Shown here: piece after piece, positions 1-5,700 of the stretch | How the letters are laid out: every line of letters starts with the position of its first letter | How positions within the stretch are numbered: the first letter of the stretch is position 1 | NCBI RefSeq assembly: GCF_030068455.1 | Contig: NZ_JAQOSQ010000030.1 | Span: forward strand, 1 to 42,604 | DNA length: 42,604 nucleotides | Direction of reading: 5' to 3' | From: Roseofilum casamattae BLCC-M143 | Lineage (GTDB): Bacteria > Cyanobacteriota > Cyanobacteriia > Cyanobacteriales > Desertifilaceae | The notes under the pieces: model-generated | The model's input: only the letters and a program-made list of their open reading frames with translations | Database searches by the model: none | What the model was told of the DNA's origin: nothing | Program-made: the position numbers and the translations under genes

Positions 1-1
1 G

Positions 2-424
2 GTTTATGTCATTGGCCTGCGCCTTGACCCGAAACAGAAGAAACAAAAGAGCGATGATGATTTTCTGATTATCATCACTGACCATGACCCCCATACCGCT
101 TTGGCCGACTATGGTCGTCGTTGGGGCATTGAAACCCTCTTTGGGGCACTCAAGACTCGAGGATTTTGCCTAGAATCGACTCATTTTACTGATAACGAGC
201 GTCTGTCTAAGCTTCTGGCTCTTTTAGCTCTGGCCTTTGTCTGGGCGATGAAAGCCGGAATCTGGCGACATGCTCAAAAGCCAATTCGTATCATTCTGGC
301 TCATGGTCGCCGTGCCCATAGCCTATTTCGTTATGGTTTCGACCTCCTGCGCCGCTTTTTCATTGACCCGCTCTCTTTTTCTGACTCTCTCTTTCAGCCC
401 ATACAACTTTTGTCCTGTACTTAG
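2..424 (+). CDS. IS4-family transposase, C-terminal part (5' end outside window)
   Basis: The reading frame is open from base 2 to the TAG at 422-424, so the 5' part lies outside the window. It reads VYVIGLRLDPKQKKQKSDDD and later DYGRRWGIETLFGALK. The latter fits the IS4 signature Y-(2)-R-(3)-E-(6)-K exactly and carries the glutamate of the DDE catalytic triad. Known IS4 transposases cut and paste the element through this DDE core; the C-terminal helices after the motif (LSKLLALLALAFVWAMKAG) are also typical. A TTG at 101 is not the real start because homology-like sequence continues upstream. I could not identify the right terminal inverted repeat in 425-500. Whether the full gene is intact cannot be judged from here. 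Confidence 0.88.
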   Translation, partial: VYVIGLRLDPKQKKQKSDDDFLIIITDHDPHTALADYGRRWGIETLFGALKTRGFCLESTHFTDNERLSKLLALLALAFVWAMKAGIWRHAQKPIRIILAHGRRAHSLFRYGFDLLRRFFIDPLSFSDSLFQPIQLLSCT

Positions 425-503
425 TAAGAAACTACTCTCAAGCGTAGTTTACGACAGAAGCAGAAGCGGGCAGCTATGAATAATGACTATATGTTCTCTT
501 TGA

Positions 504-995
504 CTACAGTGTGGCGGCTAAGGCGGCGATCGCGCTGTCGGCAGCTTGTTCGGCTTGTTTCAAGGAGTGCCCAAGTTTGGCATAACCGGGGCGTTGGGAG
601 TGCAAGTAACGGGCGCTGGTGTTGGCATAGCCCTGCATCCGTCTCTCGTTCCGGCCTTCGTTTCGACGATAAAACTCATGCCATTTATTCACCTGGGTAT
701 GATCGTCGGACATGCTTTTTAAGGCTGTATATGCCTTCTTGGTTGCACGGGTGGTGAGTTTGGCATCTCTGGCCCGTTCCTGTAAGGCTTGGGCTTCCTC
801 CTCGGAGAATACCCGTGCTTGCTCGACTACAGGGGCATAGCGAAATTTGTCCCAGCTACCAGGAGAGTCTGGAGTTATTGCGTTCGGAGCACTTTTGGTG
901 TGGACTGAGTTGGCGTCGAGTTGGTTTTTCTGTCCGTTGACGGGGGCGATCGCAGCACTATTGCTGTCGCCCCTGAGAAATCCGAGTAGTCCCAT
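504..995 (-). CDS. Hypothetical protein, 163 aa, last gene of the small-gene operon
   Basis: I do not recognise a family. The protein begins MGLLGFLRGDSNSAA, has a polar low-complexity N-terminal third, and a charged, probably helical C-terminal half (EEEAQALQERARDAKLTTRA, then KQAEQAADSAIAALAATL). No signal peptide or membrane segment is evident. The ATG at 995 has a GAGG ribosome site six bases upstream and overlaps the end of the small membrane-protein gene 958-1113 by 38 bases, so the two are probably translationally coupled. It is the promoter-distal gene of the minus-strand operon and ends near the IS4 element. Role unknown. Confidence 0.6.
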   Translation of the reverse strand: MGLLGFLRGDSNSAAIAPVNGQKNQLDANSVHTKSAPNAITPDSPGSWDKFRYAPVVEQARVFSEEEAQALQERARDAKLTTRATKKAYTALKSMSDDHTQVNKWHEFYRRNEGRNERRMQGYANTSARYLHSQRPGYAKLGHSLKQAEQAADSAIAALAATL

Positions 996-1113
996 TGTTG
1001 ACCTCGATTTTTATGGTGAAAAAGTGGGAGATAACTCCCCAAGCGAACATCCCGACCAGGATTAGCAACAGGGGGTTGTAATCGGTTGGGGTTTTGTCCC
1101 AGGAGCTTTTCAT
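958..1113 (-). CDS. Small single-span membrane protein, 51 aa
   Basis: A short frame reads MKSSWDKTPTDYNPL, then a hydrophobic stretch of about 20 residues (LLLILVGMFAWGVISHFF), then a polar tail ending GRQQ. This is the pattern of a single-pass membrane protein. A good ribosome site (AGGAG, about eight bases before ATG) sits just downstream of the hairpin at 1128-1146, and the 3' end overlaps the next gene by 38 bases. These points support a real gene despite its length. Family unknown. It may anchor a complex made by the surrounding operon; that is inference from context only. Confidence 0.6.
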   Translation of the reverse strand: MKSSWDKTPTDYNPLLLILVGMFAWGVISHFFTIKIEVNNGTTRISQGRQQ

Positions 1114-1127
1114 CCGAAGTCTCCTGG

Positions 1128-1146
1128 GTCTACCGGGCAGGTAGAC
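1128..1146 (-). promoter_or_regulatory. Short hairpin just upstream of the ribosome site of the 51-aa gene
   Basis: A perfect 7-bp inverted repeat (GTCTACC / GGTAGAC) with a 5-base loop lies immediately before the CCCAGGAGAC ribosome site of the gene starting at 1113. No T-run follows, so it is not a classical terminator. It could stabilise the mRNA or modulate translation of the last two operon genes. Confidence 0.4.
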
Positions 1147-1205
1147 TTGGTTGTAATTTTCATTGTTGGTAGAATTCTGGTGTGTTAATTGTTGGGGCGA
1201 TCGCG

Positions 1206-1457
1206 CTAGCGATGCGGAGCATTATCGCAACACGAATGCGATCGCCTTTGAGTTCGCGGTTCAATTGGGTATCCCTGAGATCCCCACTCCATATAGGCTT
1301 GAGCGCGTTCCAAACGGTTAATAGCACTTTGAAACTCCCCAATGTCGTTGATGTCTTCAACTTCCTGGAGGTGGGCGATCGCCTCGGAAATATACTCTTG
1401 CAAGCGGGTTTGGCAGTATTCCTCGGATGGAATTTCGGTATGGGGTTTGTGTGGCAT
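1206..1457 (-). CDS. Hypothetical small protein, 83 aa
   Basis: Unrecognised. It reads MPHKPHTEIPSEEYCQTRLQ, followed by an acidic, probably alpha-helical middle (ISEAIAHLQEVEDINDIGEF, SAINRLERAQAYMEWG) and a basic tail with cysteines. The ATG at 1457 directly follows the TAA of the upstream 175-aa gene, and GGAGG lies five bases before the start inside that gene's last codons, so translation is coupled. The coding choice rests on this ribosome site; an overlapping frame at 1160-1360 lacks one. Confidence 0.6.
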   Translation of the reverse strand: MPHKPHTEIPSEEYCQTRLQEYISEAIAHLQEVEDINDIGEFQSAINRLERAQAYMEWGSQGYPIEPRTQRRSHSCCDNAPHR

Positions 1458-1985
1458 TTAATCCTCCGTCTTGAGAGTGAGTGAGTTTAGCTTGTTTTGT
1501 AGCCAATGGATTTGGTCAGCCAAGCGATTGACGAAATCCAGCATAAGTTCCTCGTCTAGACTTTGGACGTAAGCCGCCAGTGCGTCTGGATGCCAGAGCA
1601 CGGCCCTCTCTTCTTCATCAAAGTCTAGGGTGAATAAATCAACCTCATCAGTTAATCGATCGCGATTTTCGATGGAGGTATACGATACAAATAGCGATCT
1701 ATAGTCAGAGCGCAGTTCTCTAGGGTCGATCGCGTTGAGGGAGCAATCTCGATCTTGCAACCATTGATAGAGAGCCATTTGTGACATGCCCTGGGAGTTA
1801 GCCCACACGGCGAAGGCATCTAGAATCTCCTTGTAGGGGCCGTGGCGCTCTGCATATTCGGCGAGCCGCTCAACAAAGTCATTGACTCCGGTTTTAGTCT
1901 GGGCTTCAAGGTAATAGTGGAGCGCCGAAGGTAGTCCCACCAGCGCCAGCTCTCCGGTATCGAGGGTTATGTCCAGTTCTTCCAT
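1458..1985 (-). CDS. Hypothetical acidic protein, 175 aa
   Basis: No family recognised. The protein is acidic and mostly helical, begins MEELDITLDTGELALVGLPS, and ends with a leucine-rich amphipathic stretch (DFVNRLADQIHWLQNKLNSL) that could form a coiled coil. There is no signal peptide or transmembrane segment. Its ATG overlaps the TAA of the preceding 78-aa gene (TAATG), and the next gene starts at the base after its stop, showing tight operon packing. Role unknown. Confidence 0.65.
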   Translation of the reverse strand: MEELDITLDTGELALVGLPSALHYYLEAQTKTGVNDFVERLAEYAERHGPYKEILDAFAVWANSQGMSQMALYQWLQDRDCSLNAIDPRELRSDYRSLFVSYTSIENRDRLTDEVDLFTLDFDEEERAVLWHPDALAAYVQSLDEELMLDFVNRLADQIHWLQNKLNSLTLKTED

Positions 1986-2221
1986 TAATCTTCCTCTTGA
2001 AACAGTTCTTCGGAAGTGCGATTATCAATGTTGGCTTCATCCCAGAGCTTTGCGAGTTCGCTGTCAGGGGAAATGGGAAATTCGCGATCGTAGTCAGAGA
2101 TGGCTTCGCACAAGTCGGCCAATTTTTCCCAGATCTCAATCTGCCATTGCTCTTTACGCAACTTGGCTAGGAAGACTGGATCTAACTGTTCTTCGGGCAG
2201 TGGTTCTTGGATTTGGGGCAT
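1985..2221 (-). CDS. Hypothetical small acidic protein, 78 aa
   Basis: Unrecognised protein beginning MPQIQEPLPEEQLDPVFLAK and ending TSEELFQEED, highly acidic and probably helical. A strong AGGAGG ribosome site lies about 8 bases before the ATG. The stop codon overlaps the start of the 175-aa gene. Its place in the operon makes it a likely cytosolic partner of the neighbouring proteins; this is inference. Confidence 0.65.
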   Translation of the reverse strand: MPQIQEPLPEEQLDPVFLAKLRKEQWQIEIWEKLADLCEAISDYDREFPISPDSELAKLWDEANIDNRTSEELFQEED

Positions 2222-2237
2222 CAGTTTTTCCTCCTAA

Positions 2238-2324
2238 TTAGAATGCCATGGTAGCGGCAAGGAATGGGCGCTCTACCTCCCTGGTAGCCACGGTTTGGAG
2301 CGCCTGTAGGATTCGTCGAATCAT
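2238..2324 (-). CDS. Small ORF, 28 aa, or the frameshifted C-terminus of the 187-aa gene
   Basis: A short frame MIRRILQALQTVATREVERP follows GAGG eight bases upstream and ends just before the AGGAGG of the next gene. The same frame stays open upstream of the ATG, into the end of the 187-aa gene, and there reads a convincing amphipathic helix (RRELQQLSEIADQLRRQNHL, then LTLLLCLQAEDKT). It therefore may not be an independent gene but the true C-terminus of the upstream protein after a -1 shift near 2420-2440. See the separate finding. Confidence 0.35.
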   Translation of the reverse strand: MIRRILQALQTVATREVERPFLAATMAF

Positions 2325-2359
2325 GGTTTTGTCCTCTGCTTGCAGGCAGAGCAGAAGGG

Positions 2360-2923
2360 TTAGCAGGTGATTTTGGCGGCGGAGCTGGTCAGCAATTTCT
2401 GAGAGCTGTTGTAGTTCTCGGCGGCTAATGCCTTTACCTCTTCTGGGGGAATGGAGCCTAGTCCTATTCCGGAGAGGAGTAGGTCGATGTCGAAGCCGCT
2501 GTTGCTGGTTTCCAGGGCTTGGCGTTTGGCTGCGATCTGCTGTTGCAGTAATTGTTTTTTCGCTGCTAAGTAGGCGTTCTCCTCGGCTATGGCCCGTTGG
2601 GTTCCCCGTTGGACGCTGGTGAGTAGGTCGAGTTGGTCGAGCAGGTTGTAGGCATCTGCCACCTGGTTAGATCTACTGGTGGGTTCGGCGGGGTCAGTGG
2701 TTTCGGGAAGCGGTTTAGCTGGCTCCGTCGCGGCGGCCAGTTGACGGGCCGGTTGGTTGCGGTTGCCAACAATTTCTCGGATCGCGATCGCTTCTTCTTC
2801 ACTAACGCTAGGGGATGCTTCTGGATCGGCTACGCCAAAGTCTTCCATCAGAATGATGTCTAGATCGACTAGCTCGATTCCCAGTTCATGCGCCAAGTCG
2901 GTTTTGAGCACTGTATTGCTCAT
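2360..2923 (-). CDS. Hypothetical protein, 187 aa, with an IF2-N-like N-terminus
   Basis: No firm family. Residues 8-50 (DLAHELGIELVDLDIILMED, then SVSEEEAIAIREIV) resemble the small helical IF2_N-type module in pattern only. A proline- and threonine-rich linker follows, then a coiled-coil-like stretch (EENAYLAAKKQLLQQQIAAK). The ATG at 2923 has GGAG about ten bases upstream and lies 38 bases inside the end of the HTH-like gene. The annotated C-terminus (SSQKLLTSSAAKITC) looks less protein-like than the alternative frame at the same place, so a frameshift is possible. Role unknown. Confidence 0.6.
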   Translation of the reverse strand: MSNTVLKTDLAHELGIELVDLDIILMEDFGVADPEASPSVSEEEAIAIREIVGNRNQPARQLAAATEPAKPLPETTDPAEPTSRSNQVADAYNLLDQLDLLTSVQRGTQRAIAEENAYLAAKKQLLQQQIAAKRQALETSNSGFDIDLLLSGIGLGSIPPEEVKALAAENYNSSQKLLTSSAAKITC

Positions 2924-3248
2924 GTTCGTATTTCTCCAAGGTGAATAAGTTTTTCTGGTCTCGGATGGCTAAAATTGCGGCTTTCCGAGTGTTTTGGATG
3001 GCAAAAATTTGCTTGATTTTTGCCAAACACCAAACCATATACCCGTTGAGTAATGGGGTTTTTGGGGAATATTTATCGCCTGCTTTTTTGGCAGTTCGAT
3101 AGTCGGGAAAATAGAGGTTCGCTAATCGCATGTACGGATAAAGCGATCGCCTGTCCATCCCTAGGGCGCGAGCGGCTGCTGAAATGCTGTACGCCGTGCC
3201 CTCTATAGTTTTGCGCTCGAGGCGCTCGACATAGATTAGGTCATACAT
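2886..3248 (-). CDS. Helix-turn-helix-like protein, 120 aa, first gene of the minus-strand operon
   Basis: The protein reads MYDLIYVERLERKTIEGTAY, then a probable helix-turn-helix (SISAAARALGMDRRSLYPYM) at about residues 21-40. The C-terminal two thirds are basic and aromatic-rich. It probably binds DNA and may regulate or replicate the element; this is inferred from the motif and its first place in the operon. An in-frame TTG at 3291-3293 would add 15 residues but has poor spacing, so I chose the ATG at 3248, which itself lacks a strong ribosome site. Its first 35 codons and leader lie in the 214-bp repeat that recurs at 3760-3973, where the gene copy is truncated. Confidence 0.6.
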   Translation of the reverse strand: MYDLIYVERLERKTIEGTAYSISAAARALGMDRRSLYPYMRLANLYFPDYRTAKKAGDKYSPKTPLLNGYMVWCLAKIKQIFAIQNTRKAAILAIRDQKNLFTLEKYEHEQYSAQNRLGA

Positions 3249-3358
3249 TATTGAGTTTTCAAGGTTCCACAGTCTAGACGACAGTACGCTCAATCCCTTT
3301 GGCCGCTTACCTTCCTCGGCAGAGGCGACAGTCTCGGGCTGTCGTGTCTGTTGTCATG
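3145..3358. repeat. 214-bp direct repeat, copy A
   Basis: By eye, the 214 bases here are identical to 3760-3973. The repeat spans the first codons and the leader of the HTH-like gene, including small hairpins (GACAG...CTGTC) in the minus-strand leader. Sequences diverge at both edges: the upstream arms hold different operator palindromes and different small genes. This points to a recent tandem duplication or recombination of a regulatory module. Confidence 0.85.
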
Positions 3359-3363
3359 AATTC

Positions 3364-3428
3364 ATTGTACAATGCCGTCATGACGAATGGCAAGTCATTC
3401 CATATATTGGTCATTCGCCATGACCAAT
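3364..3428. promoter_or_regulatory. Cluster of palindromes between divergent genes (operator-like)
   Basis: Three palindromes lie between the HTH-like gene and the plus-strand small gene: ATTGTACAAT (3364-3373), CGTCATGACG (3376-3385), and ATTGGTCAT / ATGACCAAT (3406-3414 and 3420-3428, spacer TCGCC). The element GTCAT recurs several times in both orientations. This is the usual look of an autoregulated ribbon-helix-helix operator. The binding protein is inferred, not shown. Confidence 0.55.
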
Positions 3429-3467
3429 AATCCTTAGTACGCACACTCTTATGGAGGATATGAGAGT

Positions 3468-3692
3468 ATGGATCTAGACACTCTAAACCTTGAATGTATG
3501 GCTAGGAAAAGCGCAGACCCAAACTATCAGCAAACCTGCGGGGTTGTCCCGAAAAAACTGATTGCAAAGATGAAAATGATCTGTTTTTCGCGGGGAATTA
3601 CTCAGTCGGAGGCATTAGAGGAGGCCTTAGTCTTATGGACTGAGGCGAATAATTTAGATCGAGAGGACAACGATCGCCAAGAACCCCAATAA
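3468..3692 (+). CDS. Small ribbon-helix-helix-like protein, 74 aa (module 1)
   Basis: The core VVPKKLIAKMKMICFSRGIT, followed by QSEALEEALVLWTEANN, has the strand-helix-helix layout of CopG/Arc-type repressors, although no exact family is recognised. GGAGG at 3453-3457 supports the ATG at 3468; an alternative ATG at 3498 lacks a ribosome site. Palindromic sites precede it and a strong terminator (3716-3749) follows, making a complete small transcription unit divergent from the minus-strand operon. Likely a DNA-binding regulator, as in plasmid copy-control or addiction modules (inference). Confidence 0.55.
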   Translation: MDLDTLNLECMARKSADPNYQQTCGVVPKKLIAKMKMICFSRGITQSEALEEALVLWTEANNLDREDNDRQEPQ

Positions 3693-3704
3693 CTGAGGTA
3701 CTGA

Positions 3705-3863
3705 CTAGCAATAACAAAAATCCCCCAGTCGTGAGGTTGGGGGATTTTTATGCCCTAGAGATCGCCTGTCCATCCCTAGGGCGCGAGCGGCTGCTGAAAT
3801 GCTGTACGCCGTGCCCTCTATAGTTTTGCGCTCGAGGCGCTCGACATAGATTAGGTCATACAT
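3705..3863 (-). pseudogene. Truncated duplicate of the HTH-like gene
   Basis: Thanks to the 214-bp repeat, the frame starting at 3863 repeats the first 35 residues of the HTH-like protein (MYDLIYVERLERKTIEGTAY through MDRRSL). It then runs into the module-1 terminator and stops after 52 codons, losing the rest of the protein. It keeps the probable helix-turn-helix, so a short DNA-binding fragment could still be made, but a by-product of the duplication is simpler. Confidence 0.7.
3716..3749. terminator. Perfect 12-bp stem terminator, bidirectional
   Basis: AAAAATCCCCCA and TGGGGGATTTTT form a perfect 12-bp stem around a 10-base loop, with A- and T-tracts on both sides. It ends the module-1 gene and would also stop transcription from the opposite strand. 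A less perfect version (GTGAGGTTGGGGTATTTTT) follows module 2 near 4361-4379. Confidence 0.85.
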
Positions 3864-3973
3864 TATTGAGTTTTCAAGGTTCCACAGTCTAGACGACAGT
3901 ACGCTCAATCCCTTTGGCCGCTTACCTTCCTCGGCAGAGGCGACAGTCTCGGGCTGTCGTGTCTGTTGTCATG
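3760..3973. repeat. 214-bp direct repeat, copy B
   Basis: Second copy of the repeat at 3145-3358, with no difference seen by eye. It is followed by a different operator palindrome and a different small gene. A trace of a third copy (GCGATCGCCTGTCCATC, 4391-4407) follows the module-2 terminator, so the modules were probably once more numerous. Confidence 0.85.
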
Positions 3974-3984
3974 GAATTAATGTA

Positions 3985-4023
3985 CCCCAATGTCATACAA
4001 TATGTCAATATATGACATTGGGG
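3985..4023. promoter_or_regulatory. Perfect 12-bp inverted repeat before module-2 gene
   Basis: CCCCAATGTCAT (3985-3996) and ATGACATTGGGG (4012-4023) are perfect inverted arms around an AT-rich 15-base centre. It stands where module 1 has its own GTCAT-containing palindromes and shares the TGTCAT core but not the flanks. It looks like a diverged operator for the downstream ribbon-helix-helix-like protein. Confidence 0.6.
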
Positions 4024-4066
4024 CATAAAGGAGACGGAAGAGGGAGACAAGGGGTAAAGAGGTATA

Positions 4067-4327
4067 GTGGGGTATAGACCTTCCCTCTGTACCCCGATGT
4101 CCAATAAGTCTAAATTCGTAACAAGAATCTTTTTCCCCGATGAGGACTCTCGGTATAGATTCAAAGCCGCTTGCATGATGAATCTGACAACAATGACAGA
4201 TGTATCCCTCAAGTTGTGTATGTGGTTCGTCGAATACTGGGAGAAGACTGGAAAACCTCCGTTAGTCGAGCTACAACGACTATTAGAAGAAATCGAGCAA
4301 GATAGCGATCGCAAAGACTCCGAATAA
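4067..4327 (+). CDS. Small ribbon-helix-helix-like protein, 76-86 aa (module 2)
   Basis: Reads SKFVTRIFFPDEDSRYRFKA, then helical MNLTTMTDVSLKLCMWFVEY and an acidic tail (RLLEEIEQDSDRKDSE). The layout parallels the module-1 protein (strand, two helices, acidic tail), but identity is low, so the pair are diverged paralogues or unrelated members of the same fold. The GTG at 4067 is preceded by AGAGG at good spacing; the ATG at 4097 (MSNKSKF) is the alternative. A terminator-like GC stem with T-run follows. Likely an autoregulated DNA-binding protein (inference). Confidence 0.55.
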   Translation: MGYRPSLCTPMSNKSKFVTRIFFPDEDSRYRFKAACMMNLTTMTDVSLKLCMWFVEYWEKTGKPPLVELQRLLEEIEQDSDRKDSE

Positions 4328-4544
4328 CTGCGATATTGCAATCATTGGTTCATCCCTAGCCGTGAGGTTGGGGTATTTTTATGCCCAAATGCGATCGCCT
4401 GTCCATCAGTACCACCCAAGGAAAGCAAACCCGACTGTTGCGATCGTCGGGGTTTTTCATTAGATAGCTTGCTAGCAACATAGCAAGCTATCGCCATTAA
4501 CGAGGAACAATGTACTGACCGATCGCACTTAATCTCTAGATATA

Positions 4545-4583
4545 GCGATCGCAAAATTTTCGGGCAAACTGCGATCGCGATCG
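4545..4583. repeat. 39-bp HIP1-flanked repeat, copy 1
   Basis: Starts GCGATCGCAAAATTTTCG and ends CTGCGATCGCGATCG. It matches 5012-5050 with one difference (GGG versus GAG in the middle). Both ends are HIP1-type GCGATCGC sites around an AAAATTTT core. Confidence 0.7.
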
Positions 4584-4743
4584 CATAGTTACATTACTTC
4601 ACTTTTCTTGTACTACATCCGACCAGCCACGCAGCGCGGGACAGCATTTAGATGTTCCCTTCTCTCTTCAATGGCTACACTCTAAACGCCGCTCGGCACT
4701 ACGAGGTTGTTTTGTAGTATTTGTACGATTGACGAGAAATTCT

Positions 4744-4837
4744 ACTTTCGCACACTTTCGCACACTTTCGCACGGACTTTCGCACGGACAAAGTCTTACA
4801 CTGTAAGTCTTTGCGCTACTTTCGCACACTTTCGCAC
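4744..4837. repeat. Iteron-like array of six ACTTTCGCAC decamers
   Basis: Exact copies of ACTTTCGCAC start at 4744, 4754, 4764, 4776, 4818 and 4828. The first three are directly abutting, giving one helical turn spacing; the fourth is offset by GG. Between the two groups is a palindrome CTTACA-C-TGTAAG (about 4794-4806). Direct repeats at about 10-12 bp spacing are typical of binding arrays for partition or replication initiator proteins. The copies are too short and too closely packed for a CRISPR. Confidence 0.65.
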
Positions 4838-5011
4838 GCTTAGTATTTTCAGAAGAGAAAAGTTTACGGAAGTTTACAGTCTAGGGGTAGTGGTTGGAAT
4901 GCGATCGCGATCGACATTCCGATCGATTTGTGCGATCGCAATGTCGATCGCCAATTACTCCGCCGATCGCAACAGTCAGGATTTTTCATTGCGATCGGGC
5001 CGGTCGTGGTG

Positions 5012-5050
5012 GCGATCGCAAAATTTTCGAGCAAACTGCGATCGCGATCG
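5012..5050. repeat. 39-bp HIP1-flanked repeat, copy 2
   Basis: Second copy of the element at 4545-4583, same orientation, one mismatch. The two copies bracket the decamer array and about 430 bases of non-coding DNA. Confidence 0.7.
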
Positions 5051-5073
5051 GCTCTAAACATCTTGCCGATCGG

Positions 5074-5379
5074 CTACTCCACAGAATAAACCGGAACTTG
5101 TTTACCCAGGACACAATTCCGCACCCGCCGTACAACTCCATCGCTGTCGATCGAGAATTTTTTGTACTCCTTGGACTTGACGAAACATTCTCCCAGGAGG
5201 CTCTGACTATCGACGAAATACCCCAAGGTAATCTCCCAAGGAAAATATCCCTCATCTTCGGAGTTCTCAAGATTTTCCATGGCTTCTATCCTAATATCGG
5301 TTATGTTTTCTCCATTAATTTTAGCCATTTGAAGTAAATATTCTGTGGCTAAATTGGCCGCATCTTCAATTTGCATCAT
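5074..5379 (-). CDS. Hypothetical small acidic protein, 101 aa (paralogue A)
   Basis: Begins MMQIEDAANLATEYLLQMAK and contains ITDIRIEAMENLENSEDEGY, WEITLGYF and SIDSDGVVRRV. The same order of elements occurs in the gene just upstream: a start helix, GE/DIR.E.ME, W.ITL.Y, Y..F.I..D.VV. The two are therefore tandem paralogues. The start overlaps the end of paralogue B by 14 bases, with GGAG nearby. Family unknown; small acidic proteins duplicated behind a larger gene are common among immunity proteins, but no toxin is recognised here. Confidence 0.6.
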   Translation of the reverse strand: MMQIEDAANLATEYLLQMAKINGENITDIRIEAMENLENSEDEGYFPWEITLGYFVDSQSLLGECFVKSKEYKKFSIDSDGVVRRVRNCVLGKQVPVYSVE

Positions 5380-5692
5380 ACACTCCCGACTCGTCTAATC
5401 CTTCACAATTACGTCGATAAGTTTTTACTATTTTGACAACTCTATCTCCTCCAATCCAAAACCGCCGGTAAACTCTTGTCGAGGCACATAGGTAGGTAGA
5501 CCTTGAATCTAACGGATTTGGTGAAAACTCCTGCTCCAAATAGCTCAATGTAATCTTCCACGAGCGAATCTCCTGGATTCGCTCCATTTCCTCAAACCTG
5601 ATATCGTCAATCTGCTCGTCTCCCCAGGAGGTCATCCGGTTGAGAAAACTTTTGGCAATTTCGATCGCCTCTTCGATTTCTATGTTTTTCAC
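5366..5692 (-). CDS. Hypothetical small protein, 108 aa (paralogue B)
   Basis: Begins with GTG (MKNIEIEEAIEIAKSFLNRM) preceded by AGGAGG four bases away. It shares its segment order with the adjacent downstream gene (DDIRFEEMERI, SWKITLSYLEQEF, RRFWIGGDRVVKIVK). The central strands and terminal W/V-rich strand suggest a small alpha/beta domain. It is nine bases after the stop of the larger upstream gene, so the three are one operon. Function unknown. Confidence 0.6.
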   Translation of the reverse strand: MKNIEIEEAIEIAKSFLNRMTSWGDEQIDDIRFEEMERIQEIRSWKITLSYLEQEFSPNPLDSRSTYLCASTRVYRRFWIGGDRVVKIVKTYRRNCEGLDESGVYDAN

Positions 5693-5700
5693 TAAGCCTC

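Larger units (their letters stand above)
4328..5073. other. Gene-poor region with repeats (possible replication or partition region)
   Basis: No convincing gene is seen in about 750 bases; open frames here are created by HIP1 runs. It contains the module-2 terminator, a partial third copy of the 214-bp repeat edge, a pair of 39-bp HIP1-flanked repeats, six ACTTTCGCAC decamers around an imperfect palindrome, and very dense GCGATCGC/CGATCG sites at 4900-5055. Next to small DNA-binding genes this resembles a plasmid origin or partition site, but no replication gene is visible in the window. Confidence 0.5.

Noticed and set aside
476-757. Plus-strand frame of 93 codons opposite the 163-aa gene
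   Set aside because: It is antisense to a better-supported gene with a ribosome site, and its residues are an arginine-rich shadow.
1160-1360. Minus-strand frame of 66 codons
   Set aside because: It overlaps the 83-aa gene, which has a good GGAGG and abuts the upstream stop; this frame has no ribosome site.
3249-3293. Upstream TTG start for the HTH-like gene (15 extra residues)
   Set aside because: AAGG is only about two bases from TTG, and the extra residues look non-coding.
4744-4837. Possible CRISPR array
   Set aside because: Repeat units are only ten bases with no unique spacers of CRISPR length.
4342-5057. Several frames in the gene-poor region (including 4342-4554 minus and 4707-5057 plus)
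   Set aside because: They cover terminators, tandem decamers and HIP1 runs; the residues are repeats of those sequences, not protein-like.
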